Shown: positions 1 to 7,214, counted from the first letter of the stretch. The stretch: DNA of 9,860 bases from UBA1367 sp040268355 (GCA_040268355.1 JAWRIT010000072.1:1-9860), one strand, 5' to 3'. The notes: generated from the sequence alone by a model not told the origin. Numbers and translations are program-made.

Positions 1-2
1 AC

Positions 3-386
3 ACGCCGGTGACCACACCAGCAACGAGCCAGCCACTCGAGCAGCCGACGCCTCCGCCGGCGGCGACCCCGCCACTCGAGCAACCAGCGACAGACCCGCA
101 GGACGTCGCGCACGCTCCCGCAGCCACGCCGGCGGATGGCACGAGCGCGACGGACGCCCCCTTCAACCTCACCGCACTCGAGCTGCGTCTCTTGTCCGGG
201 CTGCTTGCGGGGGTGCCCCTCACGGAGCTGCTCGCGCCCACGGACCCATTCGTGTCCGTCGTGGTCGATAGCATCAACGAGAAGCTCTTCGACACCATCG
301 GGGACGCCGTCATCGAGTTCGACGGCGACGTACCACAGGTCATAGAGGATTATCTGGACGACGTCAGGGAGGTCGTGCAGCCATGA
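3..386 (+). CDS. TerB_C-type protein, C-terminal fragment (5' end outside window)
   Basis: The reading frame is open from the left edge, so the GTG at 9 is probably an internal Val and the gene starts upstream. About 127 residues are visible. The first ~50 are a Pro/Ala/Thr-rich linker. The last ~75 form a compact acidic helical segment whose core reads SINEKLFDTIGDAVIEFDGD followed by an IEDYLDDV helix. This matches my memory of the end of TerB_C domains, which typically close with an 'INE..fd..gD.vIEfdgd....IEDY' pattern. TerB_C proteins usually also carry TerB_N and TerB modules; these would lie upstream and cannot be seen. TerB-class proteins have been linked to stress and defence gene clusters with ATPases and helicases, which fits the two genes that follow. 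The stop codon overlaps the ATPase start (ATGA at 383-386), so translational coupling is likely. Family call from memory of the pattern; full architecture unknown. Confidence 0.72.
   Translation, partial: TPVTTPATSQPLEQPTPPPAATPPLEQPATDPQDVAHAPAATPADGTSATDAPFNLTALELRLLSGLLAGVPLTELLAPTDPFVSVVVDSINEKLFDTIGDAVIEFDGDVPQVIEDYLDDVREVVQP
32..85 (+). repeat. Short direct repeat inside the Pro-rich linker
   Basis: A 15-nt unit beginning GCCACTCGAGCA occurs at 32-46 and again at 71-85 with one mismatch, offset by 39 nt (13 codons). It encodes a repeated PLEQP peptide in the low-complexity linker before the TerB_C core. Probably a relic of slippage or duplication in a disordered spacer; no independent function is evident. 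Confidence 0.5.
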
Positions 387-1735
387 CAGAGCAACAGACG
401 CAACGCGTGCCCCGTCGCATCGCGTCGGTCATCATCAACTCGCTCAAGGGCGGCGTCGTGCCGCGTGTGGGGCTGCCCTACATCACCGTGGGACGCGAGG
501 CCGAGATCGGCGCGCTGCTTCACGACCTCGACCTGGTGGCCGACGGCGGCGCGTCGTTTCGCTTCCTGGTCGGTCGGTACGGCAGCGGCAAGAGCTTTCT
601 GCTGCAGACCATCCGCAACCATGCCATGGGGCGCAACTTCGTGGTCGCCGACGCTGATCTCACACCGGAGCGACGCCTGCACGGCACCAAGGGGCAGGGC
701 CTGGCGACCTACCGCGAGCTCATCGGCAACCTGTCGACCAAGACCCGTCCCGAGGGCGGGGCGCTCACCCTGGTGCTCGAGCGCTGGATATCGGGCGTGC
801 AGACGCAGGTGAGCATGGCGGGTGGCGTTTCGCCCGAAGACCCTGCCTTCGCCGACGAGGTCGAACGGGCCATCATGGCCCAGATTCAGCAGCTGCAGGA
901 GCTGGTGCACGGCTTCGACTTCGCCCGGCTGCTCTCGCTGTACTGGCGCGCGCACCTTGCGGGAGAGGACGACACCAAGGCCAACGTCATCCGGTGGTTC
1001 CGCGGCGAGTACCGCACCAAGAGCGAGGCGCGTGCCGACCTGGGCGTGAGCATCGTCATCACCGACGACGACTGGTACGACTACCTCAAGCTCTTTGCGG
1101 CCTTCTTCAAGGGGGCCGGCTACGGGGGCTTGGTCATTCTCGTTGACGAGCTGGTGAACCTGTACAAGATCCCGAACGCCGTGAGCCGTCAGTACAACTA
1201 CGAGAAGATCCTCACCATGTACAACGACACCTTGCAGGGCAAGGCCCATCACCTGGGGATCATCATGAGCGGCACCCCGCAGAGCATCGAGGACCGCCGA
1301 CGAGGCCTCTATAGCTACGAGGCGCTGCGTTCCCGCCTCACGCAGGGGCGCTTCGCGAGCGAAGGGCTGGCGGACCTGCTCGCCCCGGTCATCCGCCTGC
1401 AGCCCTTGACCTACGAGGAACTGCTGGTGCTCACCGAGAAGCTGGCCGACATCCACGCCGGGCTCTTTGGCTACGAACGCAGCGTGGGCGAGCGGGACCT
1501 GGTCACCTTCCTGCAGCTGGAGTACGGGCGCGTGGGGGCCGACACCCACCTCACCCCGCGCGAGGTCATCCGTGACTTCGTCGAGCTGCTCGACATCCTC
1601 TACCAGACGCCGGGGCTTGGCATCGAACAGGTGCTGGGATCGCAGGAGGCTCCCGCAACCGCCTCAGACGCCGGCGGTGCGCCTGGCAGACAGGCCGGCG
1701 GCACCGGCAGCCCCTTCGCCGAGTTCGAGCTCTGA
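383..1735 (+). CDS. brxD: BrxD-like P-loop ATPase (DUF2791 family)
   Basis: A 450-residue AAA-type ATPase. The N-terminus carries the RRxxxVIINSLKGGVVPRVGL block and a VGREAEI segment typical of DUF2791/BrxD proteins. Walker A is GRYGSGKS (about residues 64-71). Walker B is VILVDEL, with D255 and E256. A sensor-1-like strand IIMSGTPQS lies at ~293-301 and a possible arginine-finger segment with RSRL at ~316-319. A winged-helix-like region including LTPREVIRDFVELLD (~390-404) follows, then a Gly/Ala-rich disordered tail (~420-445) ending in SPFAEFEL. Family members are accessory genes of BREX types that also carry the BrxHI helicase; the biochemical role is unsettled, and loading or regulating the helicase is an inference. 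Start: the ATG overlaps the stop of the TerB_C gene. A 109-nt gap leads to the helicase on the same strand. Family confidence is high; membership of a complete BREX locus is not shown. Confidence 0.88.
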   Translation: MTEQQTQRVPRRIASVIINSLKGGVVPRVGLPYITVGREAEIGALLHDLDLVADGGASFRFLVGRYGSGKSFLLQTIRNHAMGRNFVVADADLTPERRLHGTKGQGLATYRELIGNLSTKTRPEGGALTLVLERWISGVQTQVSMAGGVSPEDPAFADEVERAIMAQIQQLQELVHGFDFARLLSLYWRAHLAGEDDTKANVIRWFRGEYRTKSEARADLGVSIVITDDDWYDYLKLFAAFFKGAGYGGLVILVDELVNLYKIPNAVSRQYNYEKILTMYNDTLQGKAHHLGIIMSGTPQSIEDRRRGLYSYEALRSRLTQGRFASEGLADLLAPVIRLQPLTYEELLVLTEKLADIHAGLFGYERSVGERDLVTFLQLEYGRVGADTHLTPREVIRDFVELLDILYQTPGLGIEQVLGSQEAPATASDAGGAPGRQAGGTGSPFAEFEL

Positions 1736-1844
1736 GTCACGCGCCCCGCCCGCAGCCAACCCTCGGTCGCACGAGAACACGAGCCCCTGGTGTCCGTCCG
1801 AGCGAGCACCCAAGGAAAGCACACCCTCACCCACCGGAGCCCCC
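1736..1844 (+). other. Intergenic spacer between ATPase and helicase
   Basis: This 109-nt stretch holds no convincing terminator (no stem followed by a T-run) and no clear promoter. It ends in GGAG at 1836-1839, five bases before the helicase ATG, a good ribosome binding site that sets that start. The helicase frame stays open upstream through this spacer and into the ATPase gene, but the translated extension is low-complexity and looks non-coding. Read-through co-transcription of the two genes is the simplest reading. Confidence 0.5.
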
Positions 1845-4310
1845 ATGGACGTCTTCGACCGCTACGCACCCTTTGTGCAGGACTTCATATACGAGCACGA
1901 TTGGGAGACCCTACGCGCCATCCAGGTGGCGGCAGGCGAGGCCATCTTTGACACCGACGCCAACGTGCTGCTCACCGCCTCCACGGCCTCAGGCAAGACC
2001 GAGGCGGCCTTCTTCCCCATCCTCACGCTCTTCGACGAGGACCCGCCGGCATCGGTCGGGGCCCTCTACGTGGGACCGCTCAAGGCGCTGATCAACGACC
2101 AGTTCATGCGCCTCACCGACCTCTGCGAGCAGGCGCACATCCCCGTATGGCACTGGCACGGCGACGTCGCCCAGTCGCACAAGCACCGCCTGCTCAAGCA
2201 CCCCTCGGGCATCCTGCAGATCACGCCCGAATCGCTCGAGGCGCTGCTGCTCCACCGCCACAGCGCCATCGCGCAGCTCTTCGGCGACCTGCGCTTCGTG
2301 GTCATCGACGAGGTCCACTCGCTCATGCGCGGCGACCGGGGCGGCCAGACGCTCTGCTGCATCGAGCGCCTCTCGCGCATGGCTGGCGTGAACCCGCGCC
2401 GCATAGGGCTCTCAGCCACCATCGGCGACCCCAAACTCACCGGGCGCTACCTCTCCGCCGGCACGGGGCGCGATTGCGTCATCCCCCGCATCGACGCGGC
2501 GGGGCAGCGCTGGCGCGTCTCCATGGAGCACTTCTACGTGAGTGGCCCACAGGCCCCCAGCCGCACGACGTCCCGTTGGGCGCAGGAGCCCGAGCGCGCC
2601 GAGGCGGACGAGGCGGCACCGACCTACGAGGTCCCCGACGTCCCCGCCCGTCCGCAAGTGGTGCCCGCACGCGACGAGCGGCCCGTCGACGCGAGCGCGG
2701 CGGGCACGGCAGGCGATGCGCGCTCTGACGCCCCCGCCATCTCGCCACTCGCGGCAGAGGCGCCCACCGACACGGCCCCCACCTGGGCGGACCCAGGCGT
2801 CGGCTACCTTTTCGAGCACACGCGCGGCCACAAGTGCCTGGTCTTCGTCAACTCGCGAGAGGAGTGCGAGGCGGTGACCACCACGCTCCGCCAGTACTGC
2901 GAGGCCCAACGCGAGCCGGACCGCTTCCTCATCCACCACGGCAACCTCTCCTCGAGCTTCCGCATCACCGCCGAGGACCTCATGCGCGACGAGGACAACG
3001 CCATGACGACCGTGACCACCGCCACGCTCGAACTGGGTATCGACATCGGACGGCTGGAGCGGGCCTTCCAGGTGGACGCGCCGTTCACCGTCTCGTCGTT
3101 CCTGCAACGCATGGGGCGCACGGGCCGGCGCGGACAACCGCCTGAGATGTGGTTCGTCATGCGCGAGGAAGAGCCCGAGGCCCGTTCGCTGCTGCCCGAG
3201 ACCATCCCCTGGAAGCTCCTGCAAGGCATCGCCCTGGTCCAGCTCTACCTGGAGGATCGCTGGGTGGAGCCACCGAGTCTGGACGGCCTTCCCTACAGCC
3301 TGCTCTACCACCAGTCCATGGCCACGCTCGCCAGCAACGGCGAGCTGTCACCGGCGGCGCTCGCCGAACGCGTGCTCACCCTCACGCCCTTCCACCGCGT
3401 CTCGCTCGACGACTATCGTGTGCTGTTGCGACATCTGCTGGAACGCGACCAGATCGAGCGCACCGAGGGCGGCGGGCTCATCGTGGGGCTCGCCGGGGAG
3501 CGCGTGACCAACAACTTCAAGTTCTATGCCGTGTTCCAGGAGAACGAGGAGTACACCGTCCGCAGCGAGTCGCAGGAGCTGGGGACCATCGTCCAACCGC
3601 CTCCGGTGGGCGAGCGCATCGCGCTTGCGGGCCACGTGTGGGTGGTCGAGGAGATCGACCACAAGCGCCACCTCATCGAGGCGACGCAGGTGAAGGGCAA
3701 GGTGCCGGCCTACTTCGGGGACTGCCCGGGCGACATCAACACCCGCATCCTGGAGCGCATGCGTCAGGCGCTGCGCGAGGAGCGCGACTATCCCTACCTG
3801 CGCGAGAATGCTCGCGCCCGGCTCGCCCAGGCGCGTCATGTGGCGGCTGGCGCCCACCTCACCGACACGCCGCTCGTCAACCTCGGCGGCAAGGTGTGGT
3901 GCCTGCTGCCGTGGCTGGGCACCTACGCCTTCCTGGCGCTGGAGCGCTTCCTCAAGCTTCGTTGCGCCCGCGACCTGGGTCTGAAGGGCATGGACACGGC
4001 GCGCCCCTTCTACCTGCAGTTCACCATGCAGGCGGACGAGCGCACCTTCTATGAGGTGCTGCGTGAGCAGGCGTCGCGGCCGCTCGACCCCATGGAGCTG
4101 GTCTATCCGGGCGAGACGCCCTACTTTGACAAGTACGACGAATACGTGCCCGACGAGCTGGTGCGCAAGGGCTTCGCCTACGGCGTGCTCGACGTGGAGG
4201 GCATGCTCGAGCGCGTCCGTCTGTGGACGAAGCGAGCGTTGGCGGGCGCATCGGGTGACGAGACGACTGGTGCCGACAGCCGCCCGCCTCGTCCCCTGAC
4301 GTCTGTGTAG
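1845..4310 (+). CDS. brxHI: BrxHI-type Lhr-like SF2 DEAD/DEAH helicase
   Basis: An 821-residue ATP-dependent SF2 helicase with a complete motif set. Motif I is TASTASGKT (44-52), Ia YVGPLKALINDQ (75-86), Ib TPESLEALL (127-135), II DEVH (155-158), III LSATIGD (189-195), IV CLVFVNSREE (331-340), V TATLELGIDIG (392-402) and VI QRMGRTGRRG (421-430). All catalytic residues are present. Beyond the RecA lobes are a winged-helix-like region, a beta-barrel-like segment (~555-625) and a helical C-terminus, the layout of Lhr-like helicases. BrxHI is the Lhr-like helicase paired with BrxD in some BREX types, and the adjacent BrxD-like ATPase supports that name over plain Lhr. Between the RecA lobes lies an ~85-residue disordered Pro/Ala/Glu/Arg-rich insertion (residues ~233-318, nt ~2541-2798). 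Start: ATG at 1845 with GGAG five bases upstream; earlier in-frame starts would run into the ATPase gene. It probably unwinds DNA or RNA:DNA, but polarity and substrate cannot be read from sequence. Confidence 0.9.
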   Translation: MDVFDRYAPFVQDFIYEHDWETLRAIQVAAGEAIFDTDANVLLTASTASGKTEAAFFPILTLFDEDPPASVGALYVGPLKALINDQFMRLTDLCEQAHIPVWHWHGDVAQSHKHRLLKHPSGILQITPESLEALLLHRHSAIAQLFGDLRFVVIDEVHSLMRGDRGGQTLCCIERLSRMAGVNPRRIGLSATIGDPKLTGRYLSAGTGRDCVIPRIDAAGQRWRVSMEHFYVSGPQAPSRTTSRWAQEPERAEADEAAPTYEVPDVPARPQVVPARDERPVDASAAGTAGDARSDAPAISPLAAEAPTDTAPTWADPGVGYLFEHTRGHKCLVFVNSREECEAVTTTLRQYCEAQREPDRFLIHHGNLSSSFRITAEDLMRDEDNAMTTVTTATLELGIDIGRLERAFQVDAPFTVSSFLQRMGRTGRRGQPPEMWFVMREEEPEARSLLPETIPWKLLQGIALVQLYLEDRWVEPPSLDGLPYSLLYHQSMATLASNGELSPAALAERVLTLTPFHRVSLDDYRVLLRHLLERDQIERTEGGGLIVGLAGERVTNNFKFYAVFQENEEYTVRSESQELGTIVQPPPVGERIALAGHVWVVEEIDHKRHLIEATQVKGKVPAYFGDCPGDINTRILERMRQALREERDYPYLRENARARLAQARHVAAGAHLTDTPLVNLGGKVWCLLPWLGTYAFLALERFLKLRCARDLGLKGMDTARPFYLQFTMQADERTFYEVLREQASRPLDPMELVYPGETPYFDKYDEYVPDELVRKGFAYGVLDVEGMLERVRLWTKRALAGASGDETTGADSRPPRPLTSV

Positions 4311-4449
4311 GTTTTGCGCCTCGGCAAGGCGACGACGGCCGGATGCGAACCTCGTCACGCGCGCTGCCTTGCGACGCGCCTCAAGGCGCCCATCTCTGGC
4401 GAGTCTCCCGCATGCCGGAGGCAAGACCTGCGCCACCTCCCGCCCCTAG
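4311..4449 (+). other. Hairpin-rich leader between helicase and unknown gene
   Basis: No open gene is supported here. Several inverted repeats follow one another. GCAAGGC (4324-4330) pairs with GCCTTGC (4366-4372), with an inner GACGA (4331-4335) / TCGTC (4352-4356). GCGCC (4376-4380) pairs with GGCGC (4385-4389) around a TCAA loop. GTCTCC (4403-4408) pairs with GGAGGC (4417-4422) with one wobble pair. None is followed by a T-run, so I do not call an intrinsic terminator. I see no good sigma70-type promoter. Short stems are common by chance at this GC content, so a structured leader is only a suggestion. Confidence 0.35.
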
Positions 4450-4481
4450 GCTTTCCCCCACACCGATCGAAGGGGGAAGGC
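4450..4481 (+). promoter_or_regulatory. Hairpin sequestering the Shine-Dalgarno of the unknown gene
   Basis: GCTTTCCCCC (4450-4459) pairs with GGGGGAAGGC (4472-4481) over 10 consecutive pairs, nine Watson-Crick and one G-U (4452 with 4479). The loop is 12 nt (4460-4471) and contains the palindrome CGATCG (4464-4469). The 3' arm contains the entire purine-rich ribosome binding site GGGGGAAGG, and the ATG follows at 4485, three bases after the stem. If the RNA folds this way, translation initiation would be blocked unless a ribosome, protein, RNA or other trigger opens it. The pairing is read directly from the sequence; the regulatory role is inferred. There is no T-run, so it is not a standard terminator. 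Confidence 0.6.
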
Positions 4482-4484
4482 ACT

Positions 4485-6455
4485 ATGAACCTGACCTGCG
4501 CACAGCGCACGCTTCTGCGCAAGACGCTCGAACCGCTGCTCGTCTATGCCAACAGCCGCATGGGGATCATCCGGCAGCTCAAAGACCCGGACGAACCTGA
4601 CCGACAGTTGCAGGAGGGCATCGTGGCGCGTGCCCTCTGGCAGCACACGGAGCTGATCGAGGACTACGTGCGCGAGAAGGAGGACCAGCTCCCAGGCCCT
4701 CAGCTCGACGTGGCACGCGACCTGGAAGGCGTCCTCTACGACGACTACCTCTTCGAGGGGGTCGAGCAGGGACGGGCCGTGTTTTTGCACGAGACGGGCG
4801 TCTACCACGCCGTCGGCCTCGACGAGGACACCCTGGCCCAGCTGCCCGCCACCCCGACGCTGCTCCGCATGGCGCTGGTGCCCTTCCAGGGCCTCATCGT
4901 CCCGATGCTCCCCCTGGTGAGCATCGGGGTCCCGTCCGAGACCGACCGACGCTCCCTGCGCGAGGGCGCCGAGGAGACGGACGGCGCGCGCGTTACGGAC
5001 GGCGGGGAGCTCGCCGCACGGGCCACGGCCTTTCGCCCCATCTGGAAGGCACGCCGCGCCCACGAGGCGGATCGGCAGGACCACGAGGTCGCAGGTCCTG
5101 GGCGCGGCTATCACCAAGGGGCCTTGCAGGGGCTTTCGGGACAGGAGCGCGCGGACGCCCTGCGTGCGCACCGCGACCGCCTCGCGCGGCAGTCGGAGGG
5201 CTTTCACACGTCCATGGCAGAGCGCTCGATCAGGGTCGAGCGCCCTCCGCTCACGCTGGAAGAGGGCCTGTCCCTGCTCGACGACGACTGGCTCGAGAGC
5301 GTTGCCGGCACCCTCGGTGACGTCGATTGCACGGCGAGCGTCCCGCGCGCGACGCTCGTGCGCCGTATCTGCGAGCGGCTCTCCCGCGACCGCGACCTGC
5401 GCGACACGGCGCTCGAATGGTGCGACGACACCCAGTTCGACCTGATACGGCGCCTCGCCACCACCAACCCCCTCTCGCTCGACTGCCTGACGCCCTCGCA
5501 GATGAGCGAACTCCTCCCGCTCGTCCCTCTCTTCTTCGTCCTGCAGGAGGAAGGCTCGTACGCCGTGTGGATGCCGCCCGAGATCTGCGCGCTCGTCTCG
5601 GAGGTCGACCTCGAGGAGGTCGCCCGCACCCGCGCCCGCATGGCCCAGCTGCGCCATGCCGCAGATGCCCTGGCCTCCATGTGCGGCATCATCGGCGTGC
5701 GACAGGCCCACGAGCGCTACCAGGCAATCGCCGACGAGCCGCTCGAGTTCGAGGCCTTCCTGCATGCGCTCGCCCGCCTTGAGACCTCCGAGTCGCGTGA
5801 CTCCTACGCCCTATGGGAACACGACGGCGAGCTCTACCTGATCTGCTCGGAGATCGCGGACGCAAGCGCCGTCGCCCATGTCGTGCGCACGAGCTATGCC
5901 GACCGGATCAAGGGTGCCGAGCCGATGGGCCAAGGCCGGGCGGCGACCGGCGTCGTCGAGCTTAAGGACGAGGATGAGGAGGAGTTCGGCGAGCGCTTAG
6001 ACGTCGAGCTGGAGCGCCTGGAGCGCCAGCGACTCGCGCTGCTGCAGCAGCTCCCACCCGACGAGCCGCACCCGCTCGCCCCACCGATGCTCGAGCAGGG
6101 CTTCATGGCGTACCTGCTCGAGAGCGAGGCGCTGAGGAGCGTGCGCGACTACGTGGACGCCCACCTGCCCGACGATGAGGACGACTACGAGTTCCCCGAG
6201 CTGTTCGCCCGCGCCGTGGTGGTGTCCGCGCTCTTTGAGAGCGACCCCTATGAGGGCGTCCTCGACCTGATCCAGCTCTTTGGGATGCGCCGCTGCGAAG
6301 GCGAGCGCTACCCCCACACGCTCGGACGCCTGCTGACCAATGCCTTCAACGCCGTCCCGCGCTGGGAGCTGCGGGGATGGTCGCTGGAGGAGAACACCGA
6401 GCGCCTCACGGGGCGCAAGCGCCGCTACCGCACCGACGGCACCCTCATCGAGTGA
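4485..6455 (+). CDS. Uncharacterised 656-residue helical protein
   Basis: I do not recognise this family. The predicted protein has no signal peptide and no membrane segment. Residues 1-150 form a folded N-terminal region with a conserved-looking block (ARDLEGVLYDDYLFEG, ~77-92). Residues ~150-250 are a charged linker rich in Arg, Glu and Gly. Residues ~255-470 are mainly helical; LTLEEGLSLLDDDWLESVA followed by a helix ending in LVRRICERL (291-299) resembles the small Rho-N/SAP-like helical modules of some Firmicute proteins of unknown function. An acidic run KDEDEEE (~494-500) precedes a coiled-coil-prone helix (~501-522). The C-terminus contains NAFNAVPRWELRGWSLEEN (619-637), an 'N..PRW.L.G...eE' signature resembling ends of some SEC-C-associated proteins. 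The ATG at 4485 is set by a strong but hairpin-embedded ribosome binding site. Same strand as the helicase with 174 nt between; convergent with the HAD gene. A fourth cassette member or an unrelated regulator are both possible. Confidence 0.85.
   Translation: MNLTCAQRTLLRKTLEPLLVYANSRMGIIRQLKDPDEPDRQLQEGIVARALWQHTELIEDYVREKEDQLPGPQLDVARDLEGVLYDDYLFEGVEQGRAVFLHETGVYHAVGLDEDTLAQLPATPTLLRMALVPFQGLIVPMLPLVSIGVPSETDRRSLREGAEETDGARVTDGGELAARATAFRPIWKARRAHEADRQDHEVAGPGRGYHQGALQGLSGQERADALRAHRDRLARQSEGFHTSMAERSIRVERPPLTLEEGLSLLDDDWLESVAGTLGDVDCTASVPRATLVRRICERLSRDRDLRDTALEWCDDTQFDLIRRLATTNPLSLDCLTPSQMSELLPLVPLFFVLQEEGSYAVWMPPEICALVSEVDLEEVARTRARMAQLRHAADALASMCGIIGVRQAHERYQAIADEPLEFEAFLHALARLETSESRDSYALWEHDGELYLICSEIADASAVAHVVRTSYADRIKGAEPMGQGRAATGVVELKDEDEEEFGERLDVELERLERQRLALLQQLPPDEPHPLAPPMLEQGFMAYLLESEALRSVRDYVDAHLPDDEDDYEFPELFARAVVVSALFESDPYEGVLDLIQLFGMRRCEGERYPHTLGRLLTNAFNAVPRWELRGWSLEENTERLTGRKRRYRTDGTLIE
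4901..4928 (+). repeat. Perfect 10-bp inverted repeat within the unknown gene
   Basis: CCCGATGCTC (4901-4910) and GAGCATCGGG (4919-4928) are exact reverse complements around an 8-nt loop; two further G-U pairs can extend the stem outward in RNA. It lies inside the coding sequence at about residues 139-148, in a hydrophobic segment. There is no T-run after it. It could be a pause or attenuation hairpin, a protein binding site or chance; only the palindrome itself is certain. Confidence 0.55.
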
Positions 6456-6537
6456 GCCGGCAGGCGAGGGGGCCAGATGCCCCGCATGGGCACGAACCCA
6501 GCACGGGTCCGGATCTCGTCTGCGTTCGGGGACGCCC
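6456..6537. terminator. Convergent intergenic region with weak hairpins
   Basis: This 82-nt gap lies between two converging genes, where a bidirectional terminator would be expected. Candidate stems are GGGGC (6469-6473)/GCCCC (6479-6483), the mutually exclusive TGCCC (6478-6482)/GGGCA (6488-6492), and GGGG (6528-6531)/CCCC (6535-6538) touching the HAD stop codon. None has a T-run on either strand, so any termination here would have to be of a non-classical or Rho-dependent kind. Low confidence as a terminator. Confidence 0.25.
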
Positions 6538-7191
6538 CTACCCCAGCTCTCCTGCGGCGAGCAGGTCACGCACCTCGAGCAGGTCGGAGCAGATGCGCGT
6601 GGCGTGCTCGCGTGCGAAGTCGTCGGGGCCCACGAGGTCGGGGACCATGACCGTGACGAAGCCGCCCGCCACGCCTGCGCGGACGCCCGGACGGCTGTCC
6701 TCCAGCACCAGCGTGCGCCTCGCGTCGACGTGGATCGATGCCGCGGCCTTGAGGAAGATGTCGGGGGCGGGCTTGGGATGCTCCATGCCCACGCCGCTCA
6801 CCAGGCCAGAGAAGTGCGAGCGAATGCCGCCGTGGTCGAGGTGCGACTCGATGAGCGCCATCGGGCTCGACGAGGCGACGGCCATCGGGATCTCCCGCTC
6901 GGCCAAAAACGCGATGAGCTCGTCGAGGCCTGGCTTCTTGGGCACGCCCGCCGCGAGCAGCTCGTGCCCATGCTTGAAGAACAGCTCGCGCATCCTGGCG
7001 GCGTCGACGTCAGGAAGGAAGCGACGGATCACGGCCTCCGTGCTCGCACCGGAGGTGCCCCGCACGTTGTCGGCAAGCTCCGGGATGAAGTCGAGGCCCC
7101 ATGGGGCGAGGGTGGGGATCCACGCCTTCGTCCACACCGGCTCCGTGTCGAACATCAGCCCGTCCATGTCAAACACAACGCCCTCTACCAT
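6538..7191 (-). CDS. HAD-superfamily hydrolase, subfamily IA (beta-phosphoglucomutase-like phosphatase)
   Basis: A 217-residue cytosolic phosphatase or phosphomutase of the haloacid dehalogenase superfamily. Motif I is FDMDGLMFDTEP, with nucleophile D8 and acid/base D10. Motif II is VASSS (~105-109), the motif III lysine is K140 in HPKPAPDIF, and motif IV is LEDSRPGV with E164 and D165. The four-helix cap (C1) between motifs I and II is present, and the length is normal for subfamily IA. The MFDTEP segment and the ...KPAPDIFLKAA block are shared with beta-phosphoglucomutase, phosphoglycolate and sugar-phosphate phosphatases, so substrate cannot be assigned. Start: the ATG ending at 7191 has AGGAGGG six bases upstream (7198-7204, minus strand) and places motif I at the usual distance from the N-terminus; a longer frame reaches 7275 but adds only low-quality sequence. 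It converges on the unknown gene and diverges from the membrane protein gene. Confidence 0.92.
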   Translation of the reverse strand: MVEGVVFDMDGLMFDTEPVWTKAWIPTLAPWGLDFIPELADNVRGTSGASTEAVIRRFLPDVDAARMRELFFKHGHELLAAGVPKKPGLDELIAFLAEREIPMAVASSSPMALIESHLDHGGIRSHFSGLVSGVGMEHPKPAPDIFLKAAASIHVDARRTLVLEDSRPGVRAGVAGGFVTVMVPDLVGPDDFAREHATRICSDLLEVRDLLAAGELG

Positions 7192-7214
7192 CGGCTGCCC
7201 TCCTCGGCCGTCAT

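Noticed and set aside
350..1549. Long minus-strand open frame opposite the ATPase gene (399 codons)
   Set aside because: It is a GC-rich shadow of a gene with clear Walker motifs; its translation has no recognisable domain and it lacks its own start signals.
1467..1844. N-terminal extension of the helicase frame into the ATPase gene
   Set aside because: Open only because stops are rare at this GC content; the translation is Ser/Arg/Pro-rich and the ATG at 1845 has a good ribosome binding site right before the conserved N-terminus.
2412..4436. Long minus-strand open frames opposite the helicase
   Set aside because: Same effect of high GC content; the plus strand encodes a full helicase motif set, and the antisense translations are Arg/Ala/Val-rich without motifs.
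4314..4484. 57-codon upstream extension of the unknown gene
   Set aside because: Would start with TTG without a ribosome binding site and run through the hairpin-rich leader; the ATG at 4485 has a strong purine-rich site.
4446..5765. Minus-strand open frame of 439 codons opposite the unknown gene
   Set aside because: Considered because the plus-strand gene is unrecognised. The plus frame is longer, has a strong ribosome binding site and gives a balanced protein with hydrophobic cores; the antisense product is compositionally biased.
6538..7191. Naming the HAD gene pgmB (beta-phosphoglucomutase)
   Set aside because: The motifs are shared across subfamily IA phosphatases and the neighbours include no maltose or trehalose phosphorylase, so a specific substrate is not supported.
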